Virus record (IMG/VR): IMGVR_UViG_3300030106_001842
Span: 1 to 30,541 of that record
Origin: a virus
Length of the DNA: 30,541 nt
Reading direction: 5' to 3' (one strand)
The number at the start of each line of letters is the position of its first letter. Positions within the stretch are counted from its first letter, which is position 1. Shown one piece after another: positions 6,609 through 13,071 of the stretch. The notes under the pieces are model-generated. The model saw only the letters and a list, made by a program, of their open reading frames with translations. It ran no database searches and was not told where the DNA came from. A program made the translations under genes and the position numbers.

Positions 6609-6813
6609 TACTCACTATACTAGATTGTTAGATTACTTAAAGCAATTTAAAAGCATAACAAGTCTAGATGCAATAAGAGATTTAGGTAACACTAGATTAT
6701 CAGCTACTATATACACACTAAGAAGTGATGGATATAATATAGAAAGTGAAGATATTAAAGTTAGCAACAGATGGGGTGGCTCAACCACTGTATCAAAATA
6801 CACATTAGTATGA
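6589..6813 (+). CDS. Small helix-turn-helix protein (HTH_39 type)
   Basis: The 74-residue product reads LLDYLKQFKSITSLDAIRDL followed by GNTRLSATIYTLRSDGYNIE. This is the winged-helix pattern of the HTH_39 family common in phages: a first helix, an I-T-S-x-x-A-I turn, a recognition helix with R-L-x-x-x-I-x-x-L-R, then a wing with G-Y-x-I. It ends in a beta hairpin (STTVSKYTLV). It overlaps the RusA-like gene by 20 bases and its stop overlaps the nuclease start (ATGA). A DNA-binding accessory or regulatory role is likely; no operator could be assigned. Confidence 0.75.
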   Translation: MTKRRSNTHYTRLLDYLKQFKSITSLDAIRDLGNTRLSATIYTLRSDGYNIESEDIKVSNRWGGSTTVSKYTLV

Positions 6814-7604
6814 GACCAAAAATAAAATTAATAAAAGACGCAGAAGTTACAGATAAAACTTACTACGAAGACTGTATGTATATGTCTAACTCTATGCTTA
6901 AAATGTTTATGGAAAAATGTCCTAGATATTATGTTCATAGACTAGAAAATCCTTTAAACCCTTCGGCAGCTATGAAGTTTGGAACAGCTTTTCATATGCT
7001 TGCCTTAGAGGGTGCTGATAAATACAAAGAACATTATATTGAAGAGCCTGATGTAGATAAAAGAACAACATTGGGTAAGGTTACCTTAGAAAAGTTTAAT
7101 AAAACATTAAACGGTAGACAAATTGTTTCTATGAAGGATAACTTAAGAGCTATGGGTATGTATGCAGAACTATCAGAAAACAAAAACTTTCACCTTATAG
7201 AAGAATGTGATGAAATAGAACAGATATATCTATGGAAGAATGAAGATATGGATATACTTTGTAAAGGTAAGTTTGATGCTGTTAACACCAAGGAAAAGTA
7301 TATAGTAGATTTAAAGACTACAAGAAATGCTTCTCCAGAAAACTTTACAGAATTAATTATGAATGCTAAGTATCATATGCAGGCGGCGTATTATCTTGAT
7401 GCATTGGGGTATGACGATTATTATATTGTCGCTATTGAGAAGGATGCACCGTACTGTATATGTACTTACAAGCTTAGTAAAAATATTATTAACCAAGGTA
7501 GAGAGCTTTACATGAGTGGGTTGCAATACTACACTAGTATATTAGCTGGTCCAAATGAAGTAGAAATGCTTGATTATAATGGAGGCGATATATATACTTT
7601 GTAG
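6810..7604 (+). CDS. PD-(D/E)XK nuclease, RecE/Cas4-like phage exonuclease
   Basis: The start at 6810 (ATGA overlap with the previous stop) is preferred over the upstream in-frame ATG at 6771 because it gives the normal N-terminus and a minimal overlap. The 264-residue product shows MSNSMLKMFMEKCP at 25-38, FGTAFHMLALEG at 57-68 with H62, GKFDAV at 153-158 with D156, YIVDLKTT at 164-171 with D167 and K169, and MQAAYYLDAL at 190-199. This is the motif set of the RecE/Cas4-like branch of the PD-(D/E)XK superfamily (DUF3799-type phage exonucleases). It would resect double-strand ends to give single strands for the Sak4-like annealing protein. All expected catalytic residues are present. Confidence 0.85.
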   Translation: MRPKIKLIKDAEVTDKTYYEDCMYMSNSMLKMFMEKCPRYYVHRLENPLNPSAAMKFGTAFHMLALEGADKYKEHYIEEPDVDKRTTLGKVTLEKFNKTLNGRQIVSMKDNLRAMGMYAELSENKNFHLIEECDEIEQIYLWKNEDMDILCKGKFDAVNTKEKYIVDLKTTRNASPENFTELIMNAKYHMQAAYYLDALGYDDYYIVAIEKDAPYCICTYKLSKNIINQGRELYMSGLQYYTSILAGPNEVEMLDYNGGDIYTL

Positions 7605-7628
7605 ATGTATTAACTTAAATAAATTATT

Positions 7629-7844
7629 ATGACAAAAATTAATCCAAAAAAACTTTCAGAAGCAATAGCTTTAAGTGAAACCAAAAATATATATGGTGAA
7701 GAAGCTATGTACAGAAATAACTACGATGAGTTTAGAGGTTTAGTAATGCATGATATTGTTAAAGATACTTACAATAAAATGTGTGAAAAATACTATAAAG
7801 TCATTATGTCTGCAATAGAAGAAAAGGAGAAATGGCAGAGTTAG
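7629..7844 (+). CDS. Small hypothetical helical protein
   Basis: The 71-residue product has no recognised motif. It is mostly helical, rich in Lys, Glu and Tyr, with the segments PKKLSEAIALSETKNIYGEE and HDIVKDTYNKMCEKYYKVIM. The ATG follows an A/T-rich leader (TAAATAAATTATT) typical of this genome, and its end overlaps the next gene by 13 bases, so it is probably translated as part of the same operon. It may be an accessory to the neighbouring nuclease or to the cyclotransferase-like enzyme; the sequence does not decide. Confidence 0.6.
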   Translation: MTKINPKKLSEAIALSETKNIYGEEAMYRNNYDEFRGLVMHDIVKDTYNKMCEKYYKVIMSAIEEKEKWQS

Positions 7845-8185
7845 TATTTGTATACGGAACCTTACGAAAAGGTCACGGTAATCATGTGCTTTTAAAAGAT
7901 TCAAAGTTTATTGACTATGGTTTTACAAAAGATAAGTATGCTATGTATCATACTGGTATACCATTTGTTAATGAACATGAAAAGGTGTCTAACATATTTG
8001 GTGAAGTATATCAAGTATCTGGACATGTATTGGAAATGTTAGATTTATTAGAAGGTCACCCTTCTTGGTACACAAGAAAAAAGATAGCTGTGCGTGGTAA
8101 TAAAAAGAAACACCACGCATGGCTATACTTTAATGATAATAATTCAGGTGTACTAATAGAATCAGGAGACTATGAAGATAAATGA
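7832..8185 (+). CDS. Gamma-glutamylcyclotransferase-like (AIG2/GGCT) protein
   Basis: The product starts MAELVFVYGTLRKGHGNHVL. The YGTLRKG motif at 8-14 is the substrate-binding loop of the GGCT/AIG2 fold. The catalytic acid is most likely E74 in MLDLLEGHPSWYTRK, the family's conserved L-E-G-x-P-x-x-Y block. GGCT enzymes cyclise gamma-glutamyl groups to pyroglutamate and free the attached amine; other members act on gamma-glutamylamines. At 117 residues it is a minimal but complete domain. It overlaps the genes on both sides (13 and 4 bases). Its pairing in one phage with an amidoligase at 401, which could make such amide bonds, is suggestive. The fold is secure, the substrate unknown. Confidence 0.85.
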   Translation: MAELVFVYGTLRKGHGNHVLLKDSKFIDYGFTKDKYAMYHTGIPFVNEHEKVSNIFGEVYQVSGHVLEMLDLLEGHPSWYTRKKIAVRGNKKKHHAWLYFNDNNSGVLIESGDYEDK

Positions 8186-8427
8186 AAAAGCACACTAAGA
8201 TATATTTAAAATATTTTAACTATGCTTTAGACGATATCATACCATGCACGGTATGTAATAGACAAGCTGTTGACATCCATCACATTGAAAGACGTGGGAT
8301 TGGGGGGTCAAAAAACAGAGATTACATAGAGAATCTTGCAGCCTTGTGTAGGGATTGTCATAATAAAGCTGAAAGAAATAAAGAGTTCAACTTAATGGTA
8401 AAAAAACGCCATCTAAAATTATTATAA
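8182..8427 (+). CDS. Small HNH-type nuclease
   Basis: The 81-residue product has the beta-beta-alpha-metal nuclease pattern. There is a first CxxC at C22/C25 (PCTVCNRQ), the DIHHIERRG motif at 31-39 with H33/H34, then GGSKNRDYIENLAALCRDCH at 41-60 with N51 and the second zinc pair C56/C59 followed by H60. The active-site order H-N-H and both structural zinc pairs are intact, so it should be active. Small HNH proteins in this position in phages are often recombination or repair nucleases (NinG/Rap-like); a homing nuclease is less likely because it lies in-line in the operon, overlapping both neighbours by 4 and 1 bases. Confidence 0.8.
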   Translation: MKKHTKIYLKYFNYALDDIIPCTVCNRQAVDIHHIERRGIGGSKNRDYIENLAALCRDCHNKAERNKEFNLMVKKRHLKLL

Positions 8428-8888
8428 TGAGATTAACTAAAGAACAATCAACAGGTAATGAATCAATAGACAACCTGTTAATATTAACGTGTAGACTTGC
8501 TAAAGTTAGTGTAAGCGACCTATTAGGTTCTACGAGAACGGCTAAGGTAGCAGAAGCTAGGGTTTGTGTTGGTAAAGTATTAAGAGAATGCTTTGATTTA
8601 ACCCAAGTAGAAGTTGGTGAAATACTTAACAGAGACCATGCTACTGTACATTTCTACGAAAAAGAACACTCTACAAGAGTTAAGTTTAGATACTATTCAT
8701 CTATGTACAATGAACTAAAAATGTTTGCAAGAGATGAGGGTTATGAAATAGACTCTTCTTCTGTAGTTAGGAATTCTGAAGTAGATAAGTTGCGTATAGA
8801 AATATCTACTTTGCGTAGTCAAAACAAGAGACTAAGAAACGAACTAAAGCTAGTAGAATCATTTAAGAAAAGTTTATTATCTTTGTGA
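8427..8888 (+). CDS. DnaA domain IV-like DNA-binding protein with coiled-coil tail
   Basis: Residues 26-90 match the DnaA C-terminal DNA-binding domain: VSVSDLLGSTRTAKVAEARV, a helix, LTQVEVGEILNRDHATVHF with the signature RDHATV at 69-74, then a basic helix. In DnaA these residues read the 9-base DnaA box. There is no AAA+ ATPase domain. Instead the C-terminus (about 118-147, VDKLRIEISTLRSQNKRLRN) is a heptad-like coiled coil, probably for dimerisation. It could be the phage's origin-binding protein, or it could compete with host DnaA. It is the last gene of the + block and starts with a 1-base TAATG overlap. The domain match is strong; the role is inferred. Confidence 0.75.
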   Translation: MRLTKEQSTGNESIDNLLILTCRLAKVSVSDLLGSTRTAKVAEARVCVGKVLRECFDLTQVEVGEILNRDHATVHFYEKEHSTRVKFRYYSSMYNELKMFARDEGYEIDSSSVVRNSEVDKLRIEISTLRSQNKRLRNELKLVESFKKSLLSL

Positions 8889-8893
8889 TAACA

Positions 8894-8963
8894 AGAAAAA
8901 AAGGAATGCGTAGGTTGCAAATTGATTTTTGCGTAAAACATAATACCGAAGTTCCTTTTTTCT
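8894..8963. terminator. Bidirectional terminator between convergent gene blocks
   Basis: AGAAAAAAAGGAA at 8894-8906 faces TTCCTTTTTTCT at 8952-8963. They pair with a one-base slip in the A/T run, giving a stem of about 12 bp with A/T tracts that read as a U-tail on either strand. A smaller hairpin (GCAAA 8917-8921 with TTTGC 8928-8932) sits in the loop. It lies exactly between the stop codons of the + block (8888) and the - block (8962), the right place to stop transcription from both sides. Confidence 0.55.
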
Positions 8964-10248
8964 AATTTATAGGCACATTGTAAAAGAATTCTGCTTGTAA
9001 TCCATTGTTCTTACTCCATATAAAACCATGCGCCCTTTTTATATTACCCACATATCCTTTATCATCATGCCATTGGTCGGTTGCACACATACTACCTAAG
9101 TTCCTTACAGTGATTCCACTATACTCTTTAGTGGCACCAATCTTATTGTGATGAACTCCGTGTAAATGACCTCTATGTAACTCTACATAATCCACATCAC
9201 TCCACATTTCTTTAAACCTTTGAGGTAGTATTTGAACAGCTTTCTCAGCTTTCATCTTATGTCCGTGGTCAAACGCAATAAGGTTTTTACCGTATTTAAG
9301 GCCTTTCATTAACGGTCTAGTGTTATCTACTAGAACATTGTCATTCTGCTCGTAGAACAGCTCTAATGCGTCCCCTAAGTACATTATACACTCTTCATCG
9401 TGATTCCCTGGCATAACAACCACATGAACAGGGCATATTGAAGCTAATTCATCTATAGCCATTATCATAAGCCTTCTAGCTCTTTTATACATTTCAATAT
9501 GGTGGTCACTGTTAAACTGAGGAGTCCCCTTAGTAGTGCGCGGTATTGGTTTGTCTCCATCTGTATTTAACAAATCATTTCCAACTACAAACAATATTTT
9601 ATCTATAGTAAATGATGATGCTCTCATTAATAAATGGTCTATAGCTTTCATTAACCTTTCCTCTGCAATATCCATGCTATACTCATCACCTATAATACCA
9701 ATCTTACCTAAGTGTAAATCATACGCACCAATCTCCAATAAATGTGGTGACTCATCTTGTCCTTTAATTATTTTTTTGTGCTTTGGTACTCTCTTAACAT
9801 GTTGCGACAAATCTTCCATCAAACCTTTTCTTGTAAGCTCTAGATTCTTAAATGGGTTAGCTCTTTTTAACTTTGCTTTACAACGGTACATTGTAATGGT
9901 TACTGGCTTTCTTTCATTATCAAAACCTGTTTGTTCGTATGTACCAATATCGTACCAGTCTACTTCCCATTCACTATCATTGACATCAAATGCTTTCAAC
10001 AAATCATCTAACGACTTTACCCTTATTGTATCTTCTGCTATTATAAATCTACCTTCTGGACCCTCTTCCATGCTCAACTTCTCTTTCTTTTTAGTTCTAT
10101 TATTAGAATGAGAACCTCTTATTGTTCTTGCAACACTTCTTACTTGTTCGTAGTTAGTGCCAAACATTGCAGCAGTATTAGCATAATCTCCATTTTGTTT
10201 GTCAGGGTTTTCTAATAAATATTTTTTAACTTCTTCTGATTTCTTCAT
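8962..10248 (-). CDS. Calcineurin-like metallophosphoesterase with N-terminal helix-turn-helix region
   Basis: Residues 168-428 form a metallophosphoesterase domain with all five metal motifs: AYDLHLGK with D177/H179, VVGNDLLN with N224/D225, PGNHDEE with N282/H283/D284, FDHGHK with H328, and HRGHLHG with H361/H363. Such phage enzymes hydrolyse phosphodiester or phosphomonoester bonds; SbcD-like nuclease activity is one option. Residues 1-50 look like a small helix-turn-helix (NTAAMFGTNYEQVRSVARTI), and a basic spacer (RTKKKEKL) follows. The start overlaps the previous gene by 23 bases. It is the last gene of the - block, ending inside the bidirectional terminator. The phosphoesterase call is secure, the substrate unknown. 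Confidence 0.9.
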   Translation of the reverse strand: MKKSEEVKKYLLENPDKQNGDYANTAAMFGTNYEQVRSVARTIRGSHSNNRTKKKEKLSMEEGPEGRFIIAEDTIRVKSLDDLLKAFDVNDSEWEVDWYDIGTYEQTGFDNERKPVTITMYRCKAKLKRANPFKNLELTRKGLMEDLSQHVKRVPKHKKIIKGQDESPHLLEIGAYDLHLGKIGIIGDEYSMDIAEERLMKAIDHLLMRASSFTIDKILFVVGNDLLNTDGDKPIPRTTKGTPQFNSDHHIEMYKRARRLMIMAIDELASICPVHVVVMPGNHDEECIMYLGDALELFYEQNDNVLVDNTRPLMKGLKYGKNLIAFDHGHKMKAEKAVQILPQRFKEMWSDVDYVELHRGHLHGVHHNKIGATKEYSGITVRNLGSMCATDQWHDDKGYVGNIKRAHGFIWSKNNGLQAEFFYNVPIN

Positions 10249-10663
10249 AATCTGGTATTTTTATTTCTTCTTCACAAAATAACATAATGCTTTTTGAATC
10301 TATACCCATTTCATCTGCTAAGTTTTTTATTTTAAAACCTACTTTTAAATTATCATAAAATAAACTTACATCACATATATATATAGATGGATGTCTTAGT
10401 ATATGATATTTAATATAAGCTTCCATAGAGTCTACTTGTTTAAATGTTCTATTATCTAAGTTATTTTGTTTCAATGGTTTTATATAGGCAAGTTTTAAAA
10501 TATCATCGTCTTTGTTTTCTGATGGATTGTTTATGGTAGATAGGGAGCCGTCTGTATTGATTAAGTCCCACTTGCCTGGTAGATTTTTAAGTTTTGGGTC
10601 TAAATCTGATTTATTTTCTGTAACAAATACAGCAGCTATTATTAAATGTGTTTTTGGTTTCAT
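10226..10663 (-). CDS. Hypothetical protein
   Basis: The 145-residue product has no recognised motif. It starts with a hydrophobic strand (THLIIAAVFV), followed by an Asp/Asn/Pro-rich loop region (KNLPGKWDLINTDGSLSTIN), then alternating helices and strands (KQVDSMEAYIKYHILRHPSI, YICDVSLFYDNLKVGFKI) and an acidic end. The first strand is too short and too polar on its flanks to be a signal peptide. It overlaps the phosphoesterase gene by 23 bases, so the two are probably translated together. An 81-base gap lies upstream. Confidence 0.6.
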   Translation of the reverse strand: MKPKTHLIIAAVFVTENKSDLDPKLKNLPGKWDLINTDGSLSTINNPSENKDDDILKLAYIKPLKQNNLDNRTFKQVDSMEAYIKYHILRHPSIYICDVSLFYDNLKVGFKIKNLADEMGIDSKSIMLFCEEEIKIPDYEEIRRS

Positions 10664-10745
10664 AACAAAACGTACCCAATATCCTAATTTTTTTTTAAAA
10701 AAGTGTATAATTATAGTGGTTTTATTAACAAAATAGTGTTAATTA
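10664..10745 (-). promoter_or_regulatory. AT-rich gap with inverted repeats; possible promoter or operator
   Basis: This is the widest gap in the - strand block. It holds a perfect 7-bp inverted repeat (ATTAACA 10724-10730, TGTTAAT 10737-10743, 6-base loop), a 10-base palindrome TATAATTATA at 10706-10715 and a T9-A6 tract around 10688-10702. The hairpin has no U-run after it on the - strand, so a terminator is doubtful. A promoter or operator for the two genes that follow (10663 and 10248 starts) is possible. No exact TAnnTTTG box was found. Confidence 0.3.
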
Positions 10746-11024
10746 CTACTTTTTACCCCTATTTCTAGCCCTATTTCTTTTTTGAGCTTCTAATATAAGA
10801 CTTCCGCCACGAGTGTGGGACATATCTTTTTTATCACCTTTTCTACTTAATTTACTTTTTTTATTTGCTTTATTTAAAGAAGCTCTATATTTTCTTCTTT
10901 CTGTAGAACTATGATATTTGGTATCGTATGCTTTCTTTTTATCTCTAGATTTTTTATTTTTTGCGTAGAACTTTGCTGTTCTAGAAGTACCATTTCTTTT
11001 ACCTGCTAATGTATTCCTTGCCAT
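10746..11024 (-). CDS. Very basic small protein, possibly a degenerate HNH-like domain
   Basis: The 92 residues are about one third Lys and Arg (KNKKSRDKKKAYDTKYHSST, RKYRASLNKANKKSKLSRKG). The end GDKKDMSHTRGG...KRNRARNR resembles the GDGKD-x-x-H block of small phage HNH-like proteins, but the later Asn and His are not in place. If it is such a relative, it is probably inactive as a nuclease. The charge fits DNA binding or packaging inside the virion. It is the last of five consecutive small basic genes transcribed after the holin. The function is not known. Confidence 0.6.
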   Translation of the reverse strand: MARNTLAGKRNGTSRTAKFYAKNKKSRDKKKAYDTKYHSSTERRKYRASLNKANKKSKLSRKGDKKDMSHTRGGSLILEAQKRNRARNRGKK

Positions 11025-11025
11025 T

Positions 11026-11295
11026 TTAATTGTGTTGTATTATTCCGCCAAGACCTTTTTTCTTTTTTCTTTTATATCTACTAACTCTACCCTTTGTATT
11101 TTTTTCTTTTTTAGCACGAGCCTTTTCAGAAGCACTTAACTCACTCCATGTACTAGGTGTTTTTTTTGACACTCTTTTAGTGGGTCTAAATGTATTTTCT
11201 CCTTTAGAATAATCTTTATTACCCCTAGGAGTTCTCCAATCCTCTTTAAACCAACGTTTAAGAGCTAATCCTTTTTTGGTTTTACGTACAGCCAT
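11026..11295 (-). CDS. Small basic protein with KRWFKEDW / RPTKRVSKKTPSTW motifs
   Basis: The 89-residue product carries GLALKRWFKEDWRTP at 9-23, FRPTKRVSKKTPSTWSELSA near 36-55 and a Lys-rich end. This motif pair (K-R-W-F-x-E-x-W, then R-P-[ST]-K-R-V-[ST]-x-x-T-P) is, from memory, a widespread domain of unknown function in marine phages, algal viruses and protists (DUF5872-like), often fused to a KDACY.KV..RY domain. Here that second domain is the separate gene that precedes it in transcription, sharing one base (TAATG). The role is unknown; the charge suggests nucleic-acid contact or a virion component. The absence of the usual cysteines between the two motifs is notable. Confidence 0.65.
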   Translation of the reverse strand: MAVRKTKKGLALKRWFKEDWRTPRGNKDYSKGENTFRPTKRVSKKTPSTWSELSASEKARAKKEKNTKGRVSRYKRKKKKGLGGIIQHN

Positions 11296-11486
11296 TAATC
11301 TTTTTGATATTCAAATAAACAACCAATCATACCACCGTGTTTCATTTTTTTCTTTTTCTTTTTACCTCCTTCACCCCAATTAGAAACTCCAACTTTTCTA
11401 CATTTTGCCATAGCGCCACTTCTGTATGCTGATGTTTTAGGTCCGTACCTACTTACTACTTTATGATAACATGCGTCTTTTGCCAT
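11295..11486 (-). CDS. Small basic protein with KDACYHKVVSRYG motif and KHGG motif
   Basis: The 63 residues begin AKDACYHKVVSRYGPKTSAY and continue SGAMAKCRKVGVSNWGEGG, a compact motif with two conserved cysteines seen in many marine phage and algal virus proteins of unknown function. A seven-residue Lys run and MKHGGMIGC follow. The KHGGM element recurs in the protein at 14570-15253. The gene shares one base with the next one and sits 6 bases after the preceding 42-residue gene in transcription order. The two cysteines may bind a metal across the dimer. The function is not known. Confidence 0.65.
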   Translation of the reverse strand: MAKDACYHKVVSRYGPKTSAYRSGAMAKCRKVGVSNWGEGGKKKKKKMKHGGMIGCLFEYQKD

Positions 11487-11492
11487 AATTAT

Positions 11493-11621
11493 TTACTTTT
11501 TTTTAGGAGCAGTATGCCCATATCCTTTTTTCTTTAATTCTAAATGTTTTTTATATGTATTAGCTTTTACTGCTTTACCAGCTTTACTATACATCGTGTG
11601 TGCTTTAAATTTTTTTGCCAT
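11493..11621 (-). CDS. Very small basic protein (42 residues)
   Basis: The ATG lies at 11621-11619 and the TAA at 11495-11493. The product begins MAKKFKAHTMYSKAGKAVKA and ends LELKKKGYGHTAPKKK. From memory this matches a recurring small marine-phage protein with the pattern K-A-x-T-Y-x-x-H-L-x-L-x-K-K-G-Y-G-H. It fills the 137-base space between the neighbouring genes with 2- and 6-base gaps and shares their charge. The function is unknown; a role in DNA condensation or the virion is possible. Confidence 0.6.
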   Translation of the reverse strand: MAKKFKAHTMYSKAGKAVKANTYKKHLELKKKGYGHTAPKKK

Positions 11622-11623
11622 AA

Positions 11624-11953
11624 CTAATCGTGTTGCGAATACATTCCTCTAGATGGCGTAACACACCCAGATTCACAATTCCATTTTCTTAATGATTTAT
11701 TTATTCTTGAATTAGGGTCTCTTGCCGTCTTTGCACTAGTTCTTCTTTTTTTCATACCCTTCATTCTAGCACAAAAAGACTTTCTTCTCTTAGCAGCCTT
11801 ACTACCTTTTTTTAATTTCTTAGGGTCTGTGGTAACAGCAGTTTTAAGCTTAGAGCCTGGATTAGCTCTTCTATATGAAGCTACTCCTTTTTTATTTAAA
11901 CCTCCACTAGGACTTTTACCCTCTTTACGTTGCCACGCAGGTGATTTAGCCAT
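11624..11953 (-). CDS. DUF6321-like small basic protein
   Basis: The 109-residue product begins with SPAWQRKEGKSPSGGLNKKG at 4-23, continues YRRANPGSKLK, then RKSFCARMKGMKKRR near 57-71 and SLRKWNC near 88-94. This motif string is characteristic of a widespread phage domain of unknown function which I recall as DUF6321, common in cyanophages and other marine phages. The R-x-x-S-F-x-A-R-M-x-G-M core is intact. Its role has not been shown. It begins 2 bases after the holin stop and is followed within 2 bases by the 42-residue gene, so it belongs to the post-lysis cluster of small basic genes. Confidence 0.8.
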   Translation of the reverse strand: MAKSPAWQRKEGKSPSGGLNKKGVASYRRANPGSKLKTAVTTDPKKLKKGSKAAKRRKSFCARMKGMKKRRTSAKTARDPNSRINKSLRKWNCESGCVTPSRGMYSQHD

Positions 11954-11955
11954 AA

Positions 11956-12342
11956 CTATTTATTTTTACCATTTTTAAGCTTTTCGATGGACCTTCCTCC
12001 GAAATAACTCCCCACGATTGTTATTAAAACAAGTTGTAACAAATCTGTCCATTTTTCTTCAACATGAAACTCTATAGTTCCAGCATCTATGAATATTAAT
12101 AACATAGTACATACAAGAACAAATATAAGTGTCATAGGCCTTACATTCTTACTCAACCAGCTATCTGATTTCATATCTGCAACCCAACGTTCTGTTACAT
12201 TCTTTTGTAAATCATTTTCAGAATCAAGAATCATTTTCTTCATCTCATTCTTTAATTGCATCTTTTCTTCTTTAGTTGTCACCACATTGTCTATGATGTT
12301 CCCTGCATCACCAACAAGTTTATTTAAAATTCCTTTTATCAT
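11956..12342 (-). CDS. Holin, 3-TM / gene-transfer-agent-release family
   Basis: The 128-residue product fits the Holin_3TMs pattern. It has an amphipathic N-terminus with IIDNVVTTKEEKMQLKNEM, then ERWVADMKSDSWLSKNVRPM at 51-70, a hydrophobic span TLIFVLVCTMLLIFIDAG at 71-88, and a second span LLQLVLITIVGSYFGGRSIE at 101-120. The SDSWLSKNVRP and YFGGRSIEK blocks are the most conserved parts of the family. It forms pores in the inner membrane that let the endolysin reach the wall. The endolysin gene lies immediately before it with a 4-base overlap, making a classical lysis cassette. A second holin candidate is at 14323. Confidence 0.85.
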   Translation of the reverse strand: MIKGILNKLVGDAGNIIDNVVTTKEEKMQLKNEMKKMILDSENDLQKNVTERWVADMKSDSWLSKNVRPMTLIFVLVCTMLLIFIDAGTIEFHVEEKWTDLLQLVLITIVGSYFGGRSIEKLKNGKNK

Positions 12343-12809
12343 AATCCTTTAAAATTGGTTTGTACTTCTCTATACTTTGTTTTGTTATTATCATCTTTAT
12401 ATGCCTCTAATACTTGTTTTCTATTCTTTTTTGGGTTGTAAGATATATGAATCCAAGAGTAATCAAACTCATTAATCATTTGGTCAAAATCTAAACCCAT
12501 TTCTAATATAGTATCAAAGATAACTTTATTATCCATTTCATTGTCCCTTACAAACTGTATGTCCGCCGCCATTCCCTTTGAATGCTGTGAGCGAGAACTT
12601 CCTCCTATAGCACGATTCAGAGCTGGGCTTCTGTACCCTGAGGTTATTCTTATAGGACCTATCTTATCTCTAACAGGCTGTATAACATTATCTATAAGCT
12701 TCTTTAAGTTAGCTAAATGCACCTCTGTAGGCTTATTGCTTATTCCCTTTCTAGATGCAGTTGCGCTGTTTACAAACTCCCTTAACATAAAGTTTCTACT
12801 TAATCTCAT
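12339..12809 (-). CDS. Endolysin, peptidase M15-like (D,D/L,D-peptidase)
   Basis: The product is a small single-domain M15 peptidase of 156 residues. The zinc site is visible: RITSGYRSPALNRAIGGSSR at 54-73, then SQHSKGMAADI at 74-84 giving ligands H76 and D83, and SWIHISY at 118-124 giving ligand H121. The general acid is probably E/D near 109-117 (FDQMINEFD). It cuts peptide cross-links of peptidoglycan. There is no signal peptide, so it depends on the holin encoded by the next gene, with which it overlaps by 4 bases. The first residues LSRNFMLREF are typical of phage M15 enzymes. Confidence 0.9.
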   Translation of the reverse strand: MRLSRNFMLREFVNSATASRKGISNKPTEVHLANLKKLIDNVIQPVRDKIGPIRITSGYRSPALNRAIGGSSRSQHSKGMAADIQFVRDNEMDNKVIFDTILEMGLDFDQMINEFDYSWIHISYNPKKNRKQVLEAYKDDNNKTKYREVQTNFKGL

Positions 12810-13069
12810 GCGTTTAAAAGTTTAGTTTTTAATTGTAGTGTAACCTCCGCGCTATTGTTTACAGACACAGACTTTATATTGTCTAATATAACAGGCTTTT
12901 GACTATCTACATATATACAAGTTCTATTGGTAACTTTTGTATTACTAATATACGAAGGAATTTTTACACTTATACTTGGCTTTGTTACAGATAGTGTTAT
13001 AGTAACCTCTCCAAAACTTACTCCCTCTATTTGTATTGGGTCTATATTTGAAGTATAATATACAGACAT
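12806..13069 (-). CDS. Small beta-rich hypothetical protein
   Basis: The 87 residues alternate hydrophobic and Ser/Thr residues (VSFGEVTITLSVTKPSISVK, VILDNIKSVSVNNSAEVTLQ), suggesting an all-beta fold. No signal peptide, membrane segment or catalytic motif is seen. It lies between the Ig-like protein at 13072 and the endolysin (4-base overlap), with tight spacing on both sides, so a minor virion or tail accessory is most likely. The family is not recognised. Confidence 0.6.
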   Translation of the reverse strand: MSVYYTSNIDPIQIEGVSFGEVTITLSVTKPSISVKIPSYISNTKVTNRTCIYVDSQKPVILDNIKSVSVNNSAEVTLQLKTKLLNA

Positions 13070-13071
13070 AA

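Noticed and set aside
6771-6809. Upstream ATG at 6771 for the nuclease gene
   Set aside because: The extra 13 residues are the out-of-frame reading of the HTH gene's end; the ATGA overlap at 6810 is the normal arrangement here.
7824-7829. AAGGAG as a Shine-Dalgarno site for the GGCT-like gene
   Set aside because: It is only 2 bases from the ATG, lies in the coding end of the previous gene, and other genes here lack such sites, so chance is likely.
9536-10111. 191-codon open frame on the + strand
   Set aside because: It lies wholly opposite the metallophosphoesterase gene, whose catalytic motifs are all intact; the antisense product has no recognisable pattern.
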